A stretch of DNA of 64,000 nucleotides, from the NCBI GenBank assembly GCA_032433765.1, contig JAVIAB010000073.1:70941959-71005958 (forward strand), in the 5' to 3' direction. This document shows, piece by piece, positions 31,986 to 43,835 of this stretch; position 1 is the first letter of the stretch, and each line of letters starts with the position of its first letter. Origin of the DNA: Megaustenia siamemsis (Eukaryota > Mollusca > Gastropoda > Stylommatophora > Ariophantidae). The notes under the pieces were generated by a model. It saw only the letters and a list, made by a program, of their open reading frames with translations. It was not told where the DNA came from and ran no database searches. A program made the translations under genes and the position numbers.

Positions 31986-32024
31986 TCAATATATATGAGA
32001 TAGAGAGGATATATATAAGATTAG

Positions 32025-33215
32025 CGAGCGTCAGTTAAGCGATTCTCAAATGGGGTTCCGAAAAAACAGAGGATGTACTGATGCACTATTCACATTAAAA
32101 CAGCTTGCAGAAAAAAACAACAGAACACAATTAAAACTTATACATAGCCTTCATTGACCAGGAAAAAGCATTCGACAGAGTAAACAGAGAACAACTGTGG
32201 AAGATACTAACAACATACGGAGTAAGCCAACATCTAACCAACCTTATTAAAAGTCTCTACATCAACAGTAGCTGCAGGGTCAGAACAGCAGCAGGCTACA
32301 CAGACCACTTCAAAGTTAGATCAGGTGTAAGACAGGGGTGTGTGCTATCCCCCCTACTGTTTATTACATACATGGACTATATATGCAAGCTAGCCAACCC
32401 ATCAGAGACAGAGGAGATCAACAAGCTTTTATTTGCAGACGATCAGGCACTAATACATGAAACAATAGAAGACCTAGAAGGAAACTTAAACAAACACAAT
32501 GGCTCAGGCACAAAATACAACATGAAAATCAACATCAACAAATCAGAAGTCATGAATGTCGCCAAAAATAAACAGAACATCAACATAACTATAGAAGGCA
32601 GGCAACTAAAACAAGTAGAGGAATTCAAATACCTAGGAAGTTTAGTGACCAACATTCACAAACAGCAGAGATAGACTCAAGATGCAACAAAGCTTGTCAA
32701 ATCTTGTCAAATCATTGGACAGTTATCACCACTATTGTCCAACAAGGAAATAACTCTGGAGGCAAAATGAGCACTATACAATACAATCTTCATTCCAACA
32801 TTGTGCTACCAATGCCAGACCTGGACCCTAGATGCAAGAACAATAAGAAAAATAACCTCTACTGAGGTGAAATGTGTTAGACGAATGACAAGAAACAGTC
32901 TGAGAGATAAGATCAGAAATGAAAAACTGAGAAAAAGGCTAGGAATAGCCCCCGCTATAGAATATATAAGGAAACAACAGATAAAATGGTTTGGTCATGT
33001 GACAAGGCAGAAAGATCAGAACACAACACAACAAGCCTTCAACAAACGTTGTGAGAACACCAGACCCAAGGGTCAACCATGAAAAAGATGGATTGCTGGA
33101 GTATTAGAAGCACTAGGAAACATAACAGCAACAGAGGCACACAGAAGAGCAAAAGATCGCAAATTATATCTCCCCTCGACGCTGAAAGGCAGATGAGGAA
33201 GGGAAGAAGAAGAAG
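32025..33215 (+). pseudogene. Non-LTR retrotransposon, reverse transcriptase to 3' end
   Basis: GFRKNRGCTDALFTLKQL-like start, AFIDQEKAFDRVNREQLWKI (motif A, one shift), VRQGCVLSPLLFITYMDYIC (motif B), LLFADDQALIHE (motif C, catalytic DD intact), YLGSLVT, YQCQTWTLDARTIRKI, RRMTRNSLRDKIRNE, IKWFGHVTRQ. It ends in a GAAGAAGAAGAAGC tail. Frame broken near 32675 and 33080. 5' truncated. Different from the GAT-tailed family. Confidence 0.85.
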
Positions 33216-33716
33216 CTAGCGTAATTTTACAAAAAAATTAGCCACTGATACATGAAAAATAGAAGACCTGAAATAACTCTTAAACAGACTTAACAACAGA
33301 AGTAAACAGACTTAACAACAGAAGATCAAATGACCACAAACCTCTCAAGAAGATGATAATTTAAATAAGCATCAGCAGACATGAGTAGATCAAGATTTTC
33401 AAACTCAGAACAGATCAATGTGGTCTCAGAACACACCTACACACAAGAAGCCACTGTGCTGATGCATATGGAATTAATTATTAATGATAACAGATATTGT
33501 TCATTAAAGCTTAATATTGAACGCAATAGCAATTATTACTCCCACAAATTATTAGAAAGTAGAGTTTATATCCTTTACTCACTTCCTGTAAACTTCAGAT
33601 CCATTGGAGAAAAACTGATGACTTAAAACAAGAAGCCTTCATTTCTCCCCATTTCTGGTTGTCTATTGAGAACTGACAGTCAATTAAAGCAAGTAAGGAT
33701 TTTGTTGCACTTTTGG

Positions 33717-33958
33717 GATCATGGTGTTAGTGTCCATATTTTTCAATGACCACCTGCTCATTTATGGGTAATTTATCAAGCCAGACTGTCCTACTTTCCT
33801 GCATAAAAATGTCTGGCACCCATTCATTTTTACAGATTGAGTGAACCTCAAAGTCGTTGGTCTCAAAAAATAAAAAAACCTAGCCATAATGGGGAAATGA
33901 ACCTTGACCTATGTCATCAGTAGAAGAGTACACTAACTACTCTGCCACTGCAGCTTCT
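33717..33958 (-). mobile_element. Decayed SINE-A-like relic
   Basis: Plus-strand order GGTGTTAGTGTCCATATTTT, GGCACCCATTCATTTTTACAG, GAGTGAACCTC, worn box B and TACTCTGCCACTGCAGCTTC mirrors a reversed SINE-A. It abuts the 3' tail of the next LINE relic. Confidence 0.55.
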
Positions 33959-33959
33959 T

Positions 33960-34990
33960 GACAATAATCATCATCATGTGCCATACCAGGTGTCATACAG
34001 TTTGGCATAGGTGATTATGTTCTTCCACAGACTTCCATCTAACGTGCATCATATCAGTTCTGTTGTTGACTGTTTTCCATGCCATGACACCAAGATATCC
34101 AGTATTTTCTCTCTTTGTCGTCTGTGATCTCTCTTTCCCTTATTTTTTCAGTTGCAACCAAGTATTTCAACTTTCCTCTTCTCATGATGTGTCCGAAAAA
34201 TGTTGATTGTTTCTTTTTGATGTTTCTTAGGATATCCCTTTTTGTGTTGGCCTCTGAGAATTTCCTCATTGGTCTTTTTACCTGTCCTGTGAACTTTCTA
34301 CATTCTTCTGAGAAATCCCATCTCTGTGGCCTCAAATTGTCTTTTCATTTCTTTGTTTACAGTCCATGATTCAATTCTACAGGTCAGAATTGGCCCTATA
34401 TAGCACCAATGAACTCTCTCATTCCTATTGATATAGATTTGTTGCATAAGATGTTTTTTATTTTCTGAAATGCTATTTTGGCCTGAGCTATTCTGGGTGC
34501 ATCTTCCATCTGATGTTATTATTGTGCTCAAGTATTTGAAGCATTGAACTTGTTTCATATTTGTCCTGTTTATTTTTATGCTGCATGATGGTGATGACTG
34601 CTTCTTCGATATGACCATTGCTTCTGTTTTTTTACTATTTAGACGGAGACCTTTCTTGTTGCTTTTTTTATACTATTATGTCTATCATTTCTTGCAGTTC
34701 ATTCTCTGTCTCTCCTATTAAGACTGTGTTACCCCCATATGGCAGATTGTTTATGTTGTGACCGTTGACTTCAATTCCTTTTATATCTACTATTGATCTC
34801 ATAATATTTTAGCTGTAAAGTGAAAACAAATCCGGCAACAGAACACAGCCTTGTCTGACTCCTTGTTTTATATATTGGATCTTGACAATCAAGGTCTGCC
34901 CAATCTCCTTTTCCATCTTTCATGTTTTCTTCAATGATCATCCCAGTTGATTCAAAATTATTTTTGTTTGGTCAAATGTATCAGTGTGTC
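33960..34990 (-). pseudogene. GAT-tailed RTE-like LINE, decayed
   Basis: Minus strand: GVRQGCVLLPDLFSLYS (motif B), NINNLPYGGNTVLIGETENE (motif C region, YADD lost to YGGN), TSDGRCTQNSS, RIESWTVNKEMKRQFEATEM, GFLRRM, KKQSTFFGHIMRRGKLKYLV and SWHGKQSTTELI, then an ATGATGATGATTATT tail at the left. Many stops. Confidence 0.8.
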
Positions 34991-35198
34991 TATAATGAAT
35001 ACTAGCACTTCTTGAGTTTGTGTAATGTAGTCAGGAAGTCATCGTTGGGAACTACCTATATTATTCTACATGCCTTCTGATTATGTTTTGAACCTTTTCA
35101 TTTGCAACAAAGTCCTGACAGGAGCAGCAAATCAAAAAAATGTTTGTCAAAGGTAAAAATTCTGTTGAAAAAAGTGTTCATTTGTATGTTAGTATTAT

Positions 35199-35224
35199 GA
35201 TCCCCCCCCCCCCCACACACACAC
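35199..35224 (+). repeat. Poly-C and (CA)n tract
   Basis: About 14 C followed by six CA units, in intron 10. Confidence 0.85.
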
Positions 35225-35323
35225 ATTTAAAAAATAATAATAACAATAACTTATATAGTGTTTTAATACTTAAAAAGTATACAACCTGAGTTATAAAAGT
35301 GGGGCACTGTATGCAGTACTAAC

Positions 35324-35512
35324 CTTTGTAGCCTCCATCAGCTCATTCCAATGTCTCTCTCTAATGGCTGAATTCTGGAGCTCTCCAACAGCCCTCAGTG
35401 AAGTAATCATGTTCTTTAATTCATTCTCCAGTCCTAGATACACATCCCATGCCCTCATTTCTTTATCCAGTCCTCGAATCTCCTTTGACAATTTTTTACA
35501 GTCCACATCCAT
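35324..35512 (-). CDS. DNAH9/11/17-like: Dynein heavy chain exon 10 (linker)
   Basis: 189 bp, 63 codons: MDVDCKKLSKEIRGLDKEMR to RERHWNELMEATK. AWD.Y.GLE..(L)KN(M)(I)TSLRAV.ELQN.AIR.RHW is diagnostic of DHC_N2. Acceptor CTCAAAG, donor AAG|GTTAGT. Confidence 0.96.
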
Positions 35513-36109
35513 CTTTGAGATGGCAAACACATATGATTATTCTTTATTGGAACCAAGAAATGTCCACATAAAATTTGTCTTTCTATTAAATGTATTTACT
35601 TAATATCACTATCAGCAACTCCAACTAAACAAACTAGCTCAATTACCTTACTCTTGAAGAGTTGCTTGTAAATTGCAGTGCTAGACATATGTTAAGGTTA
35701 ACTTTAATCTTGGCTTAATGTTAAGGTATGAGATGTGGATTGGTATCATTGCAATGGTAAACATACATATGCTGTCCAACTTGTAGTTGACCAGAAACTT
35801 TTGATTGAGGTCACCTTCACATGAAAATCCATAGTGATGGCAACGTTCCACTTTGAACTTATCCCAGTTATACTTGGTGATTGGGTCAGTCTTAGAAATT
35901 CTTGCAAACTGCAGGTGCTACTCGTTGTATTTGAGCCCAAAACTGTCTGATTGGTAGGAGTGCTTTTCATAACAACATTTAACATAACTGTCAGCACTAA
36001 ACCTGGCCATTATTTTAAAATTATAATTAATATTTATTTTTATAATTCCTAATAGAAAGATGATTAAAAGAACAATAATCACATGTATTATCCACCGTTA
36101 CTTATGCAT

Positions 36110-36545
36110 GCAGGAGCTGGAAAACTAGAAAAAAAACTAGAGAATAAACTGGATGCATTTGAAAACAAATACTTCAGTAAATACTTTGTATACCAAGGAA
36201 TGAATTCAAGACTTGTGCAGAAATAAGAGAAATAACAAAACATCCAAAAGCATCAATTATAATCAAGAGAAGTATGTTAGCCATGTGATGAGAAGAAGAT
36301 AACAAAAGAATCTCAAAGCAGGTCCTCAGGGTACAAGAAAAGGAAGTCGACCTAGAGAAACACCAAAAAGAATACTGAGGCAAGAAGCAATCAGCTCCCT
36401 AGCCAAGATTCAGTAACTCGCCCAGAACAAAACCATATGGCAAAACACAATGCTGGTCCTGTGCAAAATCTGAGACTTGAAAGATTGTTGGACACAATAG
36501 TCTAGTATTTCTGCCCTATGTGCCATCTTCGGCCTGAATGCACAG
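36110..36545 (+). mobile_element. LINE 3'-end relic (TATGTGCCATCTTC type)
   Basis: GCAGGAGCTGGAAAACTAG, AATAAACTGGATGCATTTGA, TATGTTAGCCATGTGATGAG, GGAAGTCGACCTAGAGAAAC, CCTATGTGCCATCTTCGGCC. Same family as 28985-29330. It encodes remnants of RYVSHVMRR and RKRKSTxRN-like basic sequence. No intact frame. Confidence 0.65.
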
Positions 36546-37008
36546 CAGGCAGGCCAGCAGAAAGATAGAAAAGATCAATAGTTACAAGCAGAAAGATAGA
36601 AAAGACCAATAGTTACAAACTTGTTCCTAGTTACAAACAACTAAAAACTACAAATTAAAATGTTGAATTATTTTTTTTTAAAACTGAATCCTCCCAATCG
36701 CACACACCTCTCCCTTCCCCAAACATACATCATCTTGAATGGATTTTTAATTTACTTAATTTTACCGACCAAAAAATACATCTTTTTACAGATTCATACC
36801 TTTCTACTCTACTTACTCATTTTTCTAAAGTGCATAATGTCATCACCATCTCTTGATTTAATAAATTCTTAATTCGTCTACGTCCTCAGAGAGAATTCAG
36901 CTTATTGTGAACTAATATCTTCATCATTTCAACTCTCAATTTTTTGTACTGATCCAGTATTAATAAAAACAAACGGTGATCAATTTCAGTAAAAGATATC
37001 TGCAGATC

Positions 37009-37247
37009 GTGGTTATTGAACTGGACTACAAAGGACAAGAGGTCAGGTTCAATCATGATTGACAGCTTCCGGATTCACCCAGCTTTAAATAGGTACCAGA
37101 TTTTTTTCTGGCAAAGTAAAGTGGCACGGGCGTAATACCAACCACATTACCTCAAAATTCTTGTGCCAAAGGTCTGTAAAAACTATGATCACTAACACCA
37201 TATTCCCTATATGCCACTTGGCAAGACAGGGTTCTTTACCTTACTTT
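37009..37247 (+). mobile_element. SINE-A copy 5, 5' truncated
   Basis: Lacks the first 20 or so bases (box A) and starts at GTGGTTATTGAACTGGACTA, yet has a perfect 12-bp TSD TATCTGCAGATC (36997-37008 and 37248-37259). So the truncation happened during insertion. Box B is worn (AGGTTCAATCATGA) and the tail is TTTACCTTACTTT. Confidence 0.93.
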
Positions 37248-37762
37248 TATCTGCAGATCATATGCCAACAACTTGGGCACTCTGACACATAAAAGAAGTA
37301 ATCGGCTGCTTCTGTGACCAGTTGGACCATGAAGAAAATCCAACTACAATTACTGTGAGGATGTGTAAATAATAAAACAAAACAAAGTTTATATATATAT
37401 TTATATATATATTTGTTTTTTTTACAGAACCTGTGTAGATGTGTTCTCTCTTTCTATTATTAACCCACTCTAGATTAAAGAAGATAAACCCATGACTTTG
37501 CACTCCTGGGATAAAGTCAGGTCTTGGACACTGATTTGCTAATTATGGATATTGCATCCAATGCACAGCTTTGGAGCAACTTAGAAGTCAATCAAGAACA
37601 CAATGGAATATAAAACTATCCTGCCCATCATGTGACAAGGATTTCAAGTCTATCTGCTCTTGGTGTAATACAAACTTGACATTGTATCCTTCTAGTTTTT
37701 TCAGTACTAGCCTCACATGGGGATCAAGATCAGCTTTATCATTATCAAAGCCCCCACCACTT

Positions 37763-37984
37763 TGCTAAGTGACAATGTACAAGTGTTCGGCTTCTCGTGG
37801 CAAGGCGCAGTGCCATGGAGTACGGGTTCGATCCTGCTTTGGACCATTTATTGTTCTTTGTTTTTTTCTGTTGCTTATTTGTCATTTTTTCTGAGTGCTG
37901 TAATACATACCTCTTCCTTCTATGATTCCCTGAATTATCGCCTCGGAAGTTTCCCTCTATAATAATATTTATTTATTATTATTT
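37763..37984 (+). mobile_element. SINE-C: third tRNA-like SINE type
   Basis: 222 bp between perfect 13-bp duplications GCCCCCACCACTT (37750-37762 and 37985-37997). The head holds CTTCTCGTGGCAAGGCGCAG (box A-like) and GGGTTCGATCC (box B). The body is T-rich with TGCTGTAATACATACCTCTT, and the end is TAATAATATTTATTTATTATT. It shares no body sequence with SINE-A or SINE-B. Only copy seen. Confidence 0.85.
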
Positions 37985-38049
37985 GCCCCCACCACTTAAT
38001 GTTGACTTGCATAATTTTAATTGTGTAATTGTGTAACCATGAGAGATTG

Positions 38050-38285
38050 GTGGCATCATGGTTGCCCACAGACCTGAAGGTTCAAATGTCAGTGATGGTT
38101 TAAATGTCAGTTGAGGGAAAATTTTCCAACCTAAAAAGCTGTCAGGAGTCACTCAGTCTCTTTAAATGGGTACCAGGGATATTCTCTTGAAAGAAAATGG
38201 AGTGAGGAAGGAAACTGACCACCTTCACCTTATGAAGCTGAAGCTTAGTACAATGAAGTCATTAACATTTCATTATTCAGCAGCA
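38050..38285 (+). mobile_element. Decayed SINE-A-like relic
   Basis: AGGAGTCACTCAGTCTCTTT AAATGGGTACCAGGGATATT, CTTGAAAGAAAATGG, CTGACCACCTTCACCTTATG follow the SINE-A body. The 5' part carries a small internal duplication (GGTTCAAATGTCAG / GGTTTAAATGTCAG). Confidence 0.5.
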
Positions 38286-38782
38286 ATTGCTATGGCACTA
38301 CCTGTACAATATAACGAGCTATGACTGTCAAGACCATATAAAACTGTCACCCATGGACTAAATAGTTTCACATTAGTCCCCCCTTTAGTTTGTAGCTGAC
38401 CTCAATAAATCACACATATACAATGTCTGGCATTATCCAAGCTGGTCACAGTCACCAGGCTTGACTTTATTTCTAGGTTTAAAATATAATGAGATGGACA
38501 AGACATGCACATCAGGAAGGAATGATTACACTCAAAATGTTCATTTGTACAAATAAATTACTGCTGAAATTTGTAATGGCAGATCTACTTTATTAGCTTT
38601 ACATTTCCTCAAATGTACTGAAGCACAGTGTTTAATTCAACCAGTCAGAGGAGAGGTATATTAGAAATTTCAAATGCCAACAGTAGTGGATTAGGTAGCT
38701 GCCAGGGTGATTGTTTTCATGAACACCTTTATGAGACTACATAGACCATCAAACTGCCAGAAAAAAATAATACAAACACAGA

Positions 38783-38812
38783 TTCTATTCTATTCTATTC
38801 TATTCTATTCAT
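38783..38812 (+). repeat. (TTCTA)n microsatellite
   Basis: Six TTCTA units in intron 9. Confidence 0.9.
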
Positions 38813-39458
38813 AGAATCAGTTTCATTGCAGTCGGGGCAGCACCATCCCATTCCACGGCCCATCCAACATTTCTCTAAGTACACGTAGACTGATTGTTCC
38901 TGGAAGGTGTTGATTGTTGATACATAAGCTTTTTCCATAAGCACTCCAGATCGACTAGACCTCCTTTTCCACAATTAGACTCATCCCTATCAAGAATAGG
39001 TGTCTTTGTGTTAAAGCTGGTTGACCTATGTGCACACCAAAAATGGCAGCATGGGCAACAATATAGACATATGTATTTTCATAAAGATGATAAAGAATAG
39101 CAATAAATGTAAATTACATTGAAAAATATATAGATGAATAGATATGAGTTGTTCTTAATCTCTCTCCATTCTTTCCTGACTGTACCAGATTTTTACCTAT
39201 GTTATGCATTTTGTTAGTTCCTTTTGAGCCAAAGTAAGCACACATGGTAAAATTATTTTAAAAAACTCCTAATTTCTCACAATTTGTTCCTGCTATTCTT
39301 CAAGTACAGTCTGACTTCACAATGAATCCATAGTGTGTCTCACCACACGTCCTTACTCTAGGCAAGCTCTCATTTCAACATGTGAGACTGGGTGCATTGT
39401 TGTTACCCCTCTTATCGGTGATCTCAGTATTTCTCTTTTACCTATATCCTATACACTA

Positions 39459-40238
39459 GTAAAAAGTAAGTAAAGATCCCCGTCACGCCAAGTGGCGTAT
39501 ATGGAATATGGTATTCTATCTATCTATTGACCTTTCGAGCCGTAACCGGCCCATAGGGCGTAGACCAAGATACACCTTCTCCTATATGAATTTTTGTTCT
39601 AGCAGTTTTCTTTTAAAGATATTTTATCAAATCTCGCCATCTGTCTCTGTTCTGTGCAAGCAGTTCTATCTCATTGAGGGAGCCGATTCCTGCTGCTCTT
39701 GCCTCTCTCATCAATGTTCTTCTCAGTGTCTCCCTGGGTCTTCCTCTTTTTCTTTTACCTGTTGTTTCCCATATGAGGGCTTGCTTTGCTATTCGATTAT
39801 TATCTCTTCTCATCACATGTCCAACGTATGACCATCGTCTTTTCTTTATTACTGAAGATATTAGTGGTTGATTGGCGATTTCTCTAATTTCCTCGTTTGT
39901 TTTGAATTCGTTCCATTCTATACCAAGTATTTTCCTTAGACATTTATTTTCGAATGCGTTCAACTTTGTTTCTATATCTCTTGTTGTTTTCCAGCTTTCA
40001 CACGCATACGTAAGGGTTGATAGTACATTTGGTATTAGTGACATAATTTTTACAGACTTTCGGCACATGATTTTTGGGGTAATGTGGTCAGTATTAAGCC
40101 CATGCCACTTTACTTTCTCAGAAAAAATCCGGTACCCATTTAAGGCTGGGTGAACCCAGAAGCCATTGATCAGGATCGAACCCGCCCTCTTGTACTTTGT
40201 AGTCCAGTTCACTAACCACTGAGCTATCGTGGCTCCCT
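39459..40238 (-). mobile_element. SINE-A copy 6, split by a LINE
   Basis: Left part 39459-39515 (tail to GGAATATGGTATT), right part 40037-40238 (TACAGACTTTCGGCACATG through GAGCTATCGTGGCTCCC). Outer TSD TCCTATACACTA is perfect at 39447-39458 and 40239-40250, which proves a single SINE insertion later opened by the LINE at 39516-40029. Confidence 0.94.
39516..40029 (-). mobile_element. TAGA-tailed LINE, 5' truncated, inside SINE-A
   Basis: Minus strand: LTYACESWKTTRDIETKLNA, FENKCLRKILGIEWNEFKTN, RRWSYVGHVMRRDNNRIAKQ, ALIWETTGKRKRGRPRETLR, QNRDRWRDLIKYL-stop: about 130 codons, all open. The 3' non-coding end runs into TAGATAGATAG. 7-bp direct repeat TGGTATT at 39509-39515 and 40030-40036. Closest relative is the copy at 56725-58035. 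Intact frame and inserted in a SINE, so relatively young. Confidence 0.92.
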
Positions 40239-40479
40239 TCCTATACACTACAGTCCTTTGTATCATCAACGCATTTTCTACTCTGCCTATTTCTCTTAAT
40301 ATTTGCATTTCATTGCTGCCAGTAAGGTGTTTTCAGGTTGGTGGTTAGGTAATGACATGCCCATACCAAATCAATAAGGAAAATAAACTTTCTGTTGTAC
40401 TTTCTATTATGCTAATAATTTTTTTTTCATTTGCTTCATTCATGATCATACCTTATATACAAATGTTGACTATAATTTT

Positions 40480-40850
40480 CATCATCATCATGTACCATAC
40501 CGGTTGGCGTAGGCGATCATGTCCTTCCACAATCTTCTATCTACAGTGCATTGTATCAGTTCTGTTGTTGACTGTTTTCCATACCATGACAACAAGCTAT
40601 CCAGTATTTTCTCTCTTTGTCATCCGCAATCTCTTTTTCCTTTTATTTTGCCAGTTGTAACCAAGTATTCCACCTTTCTTCTTCTCATGATGTGCCTGAA
40701 AAATGTTGAATGTTTTTTAGGAGCTCCCTTTTTGCGTTGGCCTCTTTGAGAACTTCCTCATTGGTCTTTTTAGCTGTCCAGGGAACTTTCAACATTCTTC
40801 TGCGAAATCCCATCCTTGTGGCCTCTAATCGTCTTTTCAGAAAGAATTCA
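40480..40850 (-). mobile_element. GAT-tailed LINE relic, 3' end
   Basis: Minus strand: RRLEATRMGFRRRMLKVPWT, AKKTNEEVLKEANAKRELLK, HFSGTS with a stop, TWLQLAK, IACCHGMENSQQQN, then ATGATGATGATGAAAATT tail. About 85 percent identical by eye to 51410-51770. Confidence 0.8.
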
Positions 40851-40914
40851 CTATAATTTTACTAATGTAAAACTACTAGTCAACATTTTTTTTTTAAACA
40901 GTTTAATCACTTAA

Positions 40915-41192
40915 TACTTTCCATACCACAAACTGCAAAATTTGGCTCTAGTAACCGACACAATAAACCCAAGAGCAGCATTTTGTGGCTTTTAATTCAT
41001 TGATGTTTCTGCAATTATTTCCACTAAAACCTTGTAACTCTCTTATTTAAACCTCTTACAGGCAAATTGTGCGAACATATTGTTTTTTAGACCAATTCTC
41101 ATTATTTTCTTGCTGTTATTTCAAGTTTTTGTTTTTATGTCAGATAAAAAGAACTGATCAGAAAATGCTTAACCCCGTCAGTAACGAATGTG
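40915..41192. mobile_element. TTAA-flanked MITE candidate, copy A
   Basis: 278 bp between TTAA (40911-40914) and TTAA (41193-41196). Outer ends are related inverted repeats (left TTAATACTTTCCATACCACA, right reverse complement TTAACACATTCGTTACTGAC). The interior GCAATTATTTCCACTAAAAC CTT is shared with the copy at 47036-47322. No ORF. TTAA target duplication points to the piggyBac superfamily. Confidence 0.65.
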
Positions 41193-41336
41193 TTAATGGA
41201 AGCAGATTTATAAAAGGAAGCATTCATACTTCTTGTCAAGCTGTTGTGTGTACAATAATTTTCATATTTAACACACAAAAAAGAGAAAATGAAATCTCAC
41301 ACTAACAGCTACATTAAATTACTGTGGATTCATTAC

Positions 41337-41549
41337 CTGTTCCACATCAATTTCAGTCCACAAAACACAGTTCCAAAATTCAAACATCATTCTCACTAAT
41401 ATTACATAATCCCAAAGGACTTTCAACATTTTCAGCTCAGCCCGGCAAACTCGAAGCTGTTTAAATTCAGGCAGCTGCACATCAAAGATTCGAGCAGAAT
41501 CTTGCATTTCTTTTAGTTCATTTTCCATTTCAGTGATCTCTTCATGACA
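41337..41549 (-). CDS. DNAH9/11/17-like: Dynein heavy chain exon 9 (stem to linker)
   Basis: 213 bp, 71 codons: CHEEITEMENELKEMQDSAR to CVLWTEIDVEQ. F.V.LPEFKQLR.CR.EL..LK.LWD is the start of the DHC_N2/linker homology. Acceptor TTTTTTCAG, donor CAG|GTAATG. Confidence 0.95.
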
Positions 41550-42137
41550 CTGAAAAAATATAAATAGGTTAAAATGAAATGCTAGTTATACAATAAAAGA
41601 TCTTTTAAAATATAGTTAGCATTAGAAGTATAATCATACAATTTGGTAGAACTACAATTTAATATTCTGAACTATAATATTATTTTCACAGAAAATAATA
41701 AAAAAACCTGTTACAAACATCTGTTTATTTGTATTGCTTACGTTATGTCATTTTGTCTGTTTTTGGTAAGGCTTTTAACAGGGCTTTTAACACCTTCATA
41801 TTGAGTAATTATTTTTAAACTTGTTATATATTTTCTGCTCTCATTTTCTCAATAAGAGGGTTTTCTCTGGTTTTAGATTTGTTTGTCAAATTTCCCAGAA
41901 TATTTTTTCTCTGCTATGCTGAACTTCATTTTCCTTCAATCTTTCCTCTTCACGAAATATTCATGATTTTCTTTATCAAGCTTTTATCACAATTTGTGAG
42001 CAAAAGGCATAGAATAAATTGTCCATCTAAATTTAAATGATGCTGCCATTTTTAGCACCAGTGTACTACAAGTTATAAAATAAAAAACAATATCATTTGT
42101 TGGAAAAAAAAAACATATCAAAAGATGTTTGACTCAC

Positions 42138-42341
42138 TTTATTCATAATAATGTAGGGTTTCTGACAGTCATAAAAGAAAGCTGGACACTTTCTGAACTG
42201 TTCTCTGTATGTGTGTTGCTTTACATCAAAGGACACCATCTTTCTCTTGACTTTAGCAACTTGGTTTTGTTGTAAAGGTACAACAGTCTGTTTCATGATC
42301 ATGACCTTTTTCTTGAGCTGCACCCATTTATCTGGCAGCTC
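42138..42341 (-). CDS. DNAH9/11/17-like: Dynein heavy chain exon 8 (stem)
   Basis: 204 bp, 68 codons: ELPDKWVQLKKKVMIMKQTV to CQKPYIIMNK. ELP.KW...KK follows QLE of exon 7 exactly as in relatives. KCPAFFYDC corresponds to the APFF.(D/E) region. Acceptor CTATCAG, donor AAA|GTGAGT. Confidence 0.92.
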
Positions 42342-43049
42342 CTGATAGAAAAATTTACATTACATTTTGTGTAAATTTGAACATACATTTTCTTATCACC
42401 AATATTATGTATATTATGTACAAAGAGCAATGAACATTAATTTCTTGCACAAAAATATTAATTTCTGAGCACTACTTTTTTCTTCATGCTCTCTATTCCC
42501 TATTTTACCTATATTGAGGTTTTAGTGTAGATTTTAATTATATTTCCAACATATTATTGTGCAAGCTCTATTCTGTCTTTCTCTGCATCTTTCACTTTTG
42601 ATCTCTGATGTTGTTACAGAGTTTTCCTTGCTTTCATTTATTAGGTATGTGTGTAATAACATTTATTCATTTTATTTTGTTATAAAAAACATATTATTTT
42701 TTTCTTGAAATATTTCCTCAAATTGATCTGCTACCTATAGTATTCTCCTCAGGAATTATATTTCAATTACTTTAAATCATCTTAAAGGGAAGGCAGGTAA
42801 TTCACATCTCCGTTTACAATCTACTTTGTGATCAATTACAAAAATTCATTGGTTATAATGTTTAAAGAATCTTTTACACATTATTAGTGTGTGATACTAG
42901 AGTATAGATAACATTGAAATACTAAAAGAAGAATAATATGGACAACAAATGGGTGAATGGATTAAAACCTGTAGTTGGGGGACCAGGTGGAATTAGTTTG
43001 ATTTCTGCAGGGACAGAAAAGTATCATTAAAATTGACTTGAATATCATA
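42342..43049. other. Intron 7, unassigned part
   Basis: AT-rich, no element or ORF recognised. Confidence 0.4.
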
Positions 43050-43835
43050 TCATCATCAAGTACCATGCCTGCTGGCACAGGTGATCATGTCTCTCCAATC
43101 TCGACAGTTATTTATCATTTCTGTTGTTGACCTTCTTTCTGCCAAGCCATTCTCTTAATCTGTCTGGTATCTTTTCTCTCTGCTTCCCTCTATCTCTTCG
43201 TCCCTCAATTTTCCCAGTTGTTACACTATCTCCAGCTGTTCCCTTCTCATTACATGGCAAAAAATGATGATTGCTTCTTCCTAATATTGGATATCAGCTC
43301 TCTTTTTGCTTTGCCTCTTTCAGGACATTTTCGTTATTTTTCTTAGCTGTCCATGGTATTCTCAATATTCTTCTGTAAAACCACATTTTTACAGCATCCA
43401 GTGATTTTCCTGTTTGTTGTCCTATTTTCCATGATTCACATCCATATGTTAAGAATGGCCCTACATAACATTTAAGAACTCTTTTTCTTGTTTCTATTGT
43501 CAAAAATGGATTGAACAGTATCTTCCTCATTTTTTGGAAAGTTTCTTTTGCCTGAGCCATTCTGCATCTCACCTCTGTTGTACATCTACCATCTGATGTT
43601 AACAATGTTCCCAGATATTTAAATTCATTTACCTGTTTTAATATTGTTACATCTGTCTTTATTGTGCATTGCAGTGATGTCTTTTGCTATTAAGGCTGAG
43701 TCCTTTATTTCTGCTTTCCTTCACTATAATGTATAACATTTATTGTAACTCATTTTCACTCTTAGCAATTAATACTGTATCACCAGCATACCTTAGATTA
43801 TTTATATAAAGATAAAGGAATATCACATAGTGATT
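43050..43835 (-). pseudogene. GAT-tailed RTE-like LINE, 3' half
   Basis: Minus strand: NNLRYAGDTVLIAKSENELQ-like motif C region (YAGD, catalytic D changed), then LLTSDGRCTTEVRCRMAQAK, FLTYGCESWKIGQQTGKSLD, RRILRIPWTAKKNNENVL, TGKIEGRRDRGKQREKI, WLGRKKVNN and a TATGATGATGATA tail. Stops and shifts after about 43290. Confidence 0.8.

Noticed and set aside
37380..37412. AT dinucleotide-rich tract as a promoter or origin
   Set aside because: Simple TATATA-type repeat in an intron with nothing around it to support a function.
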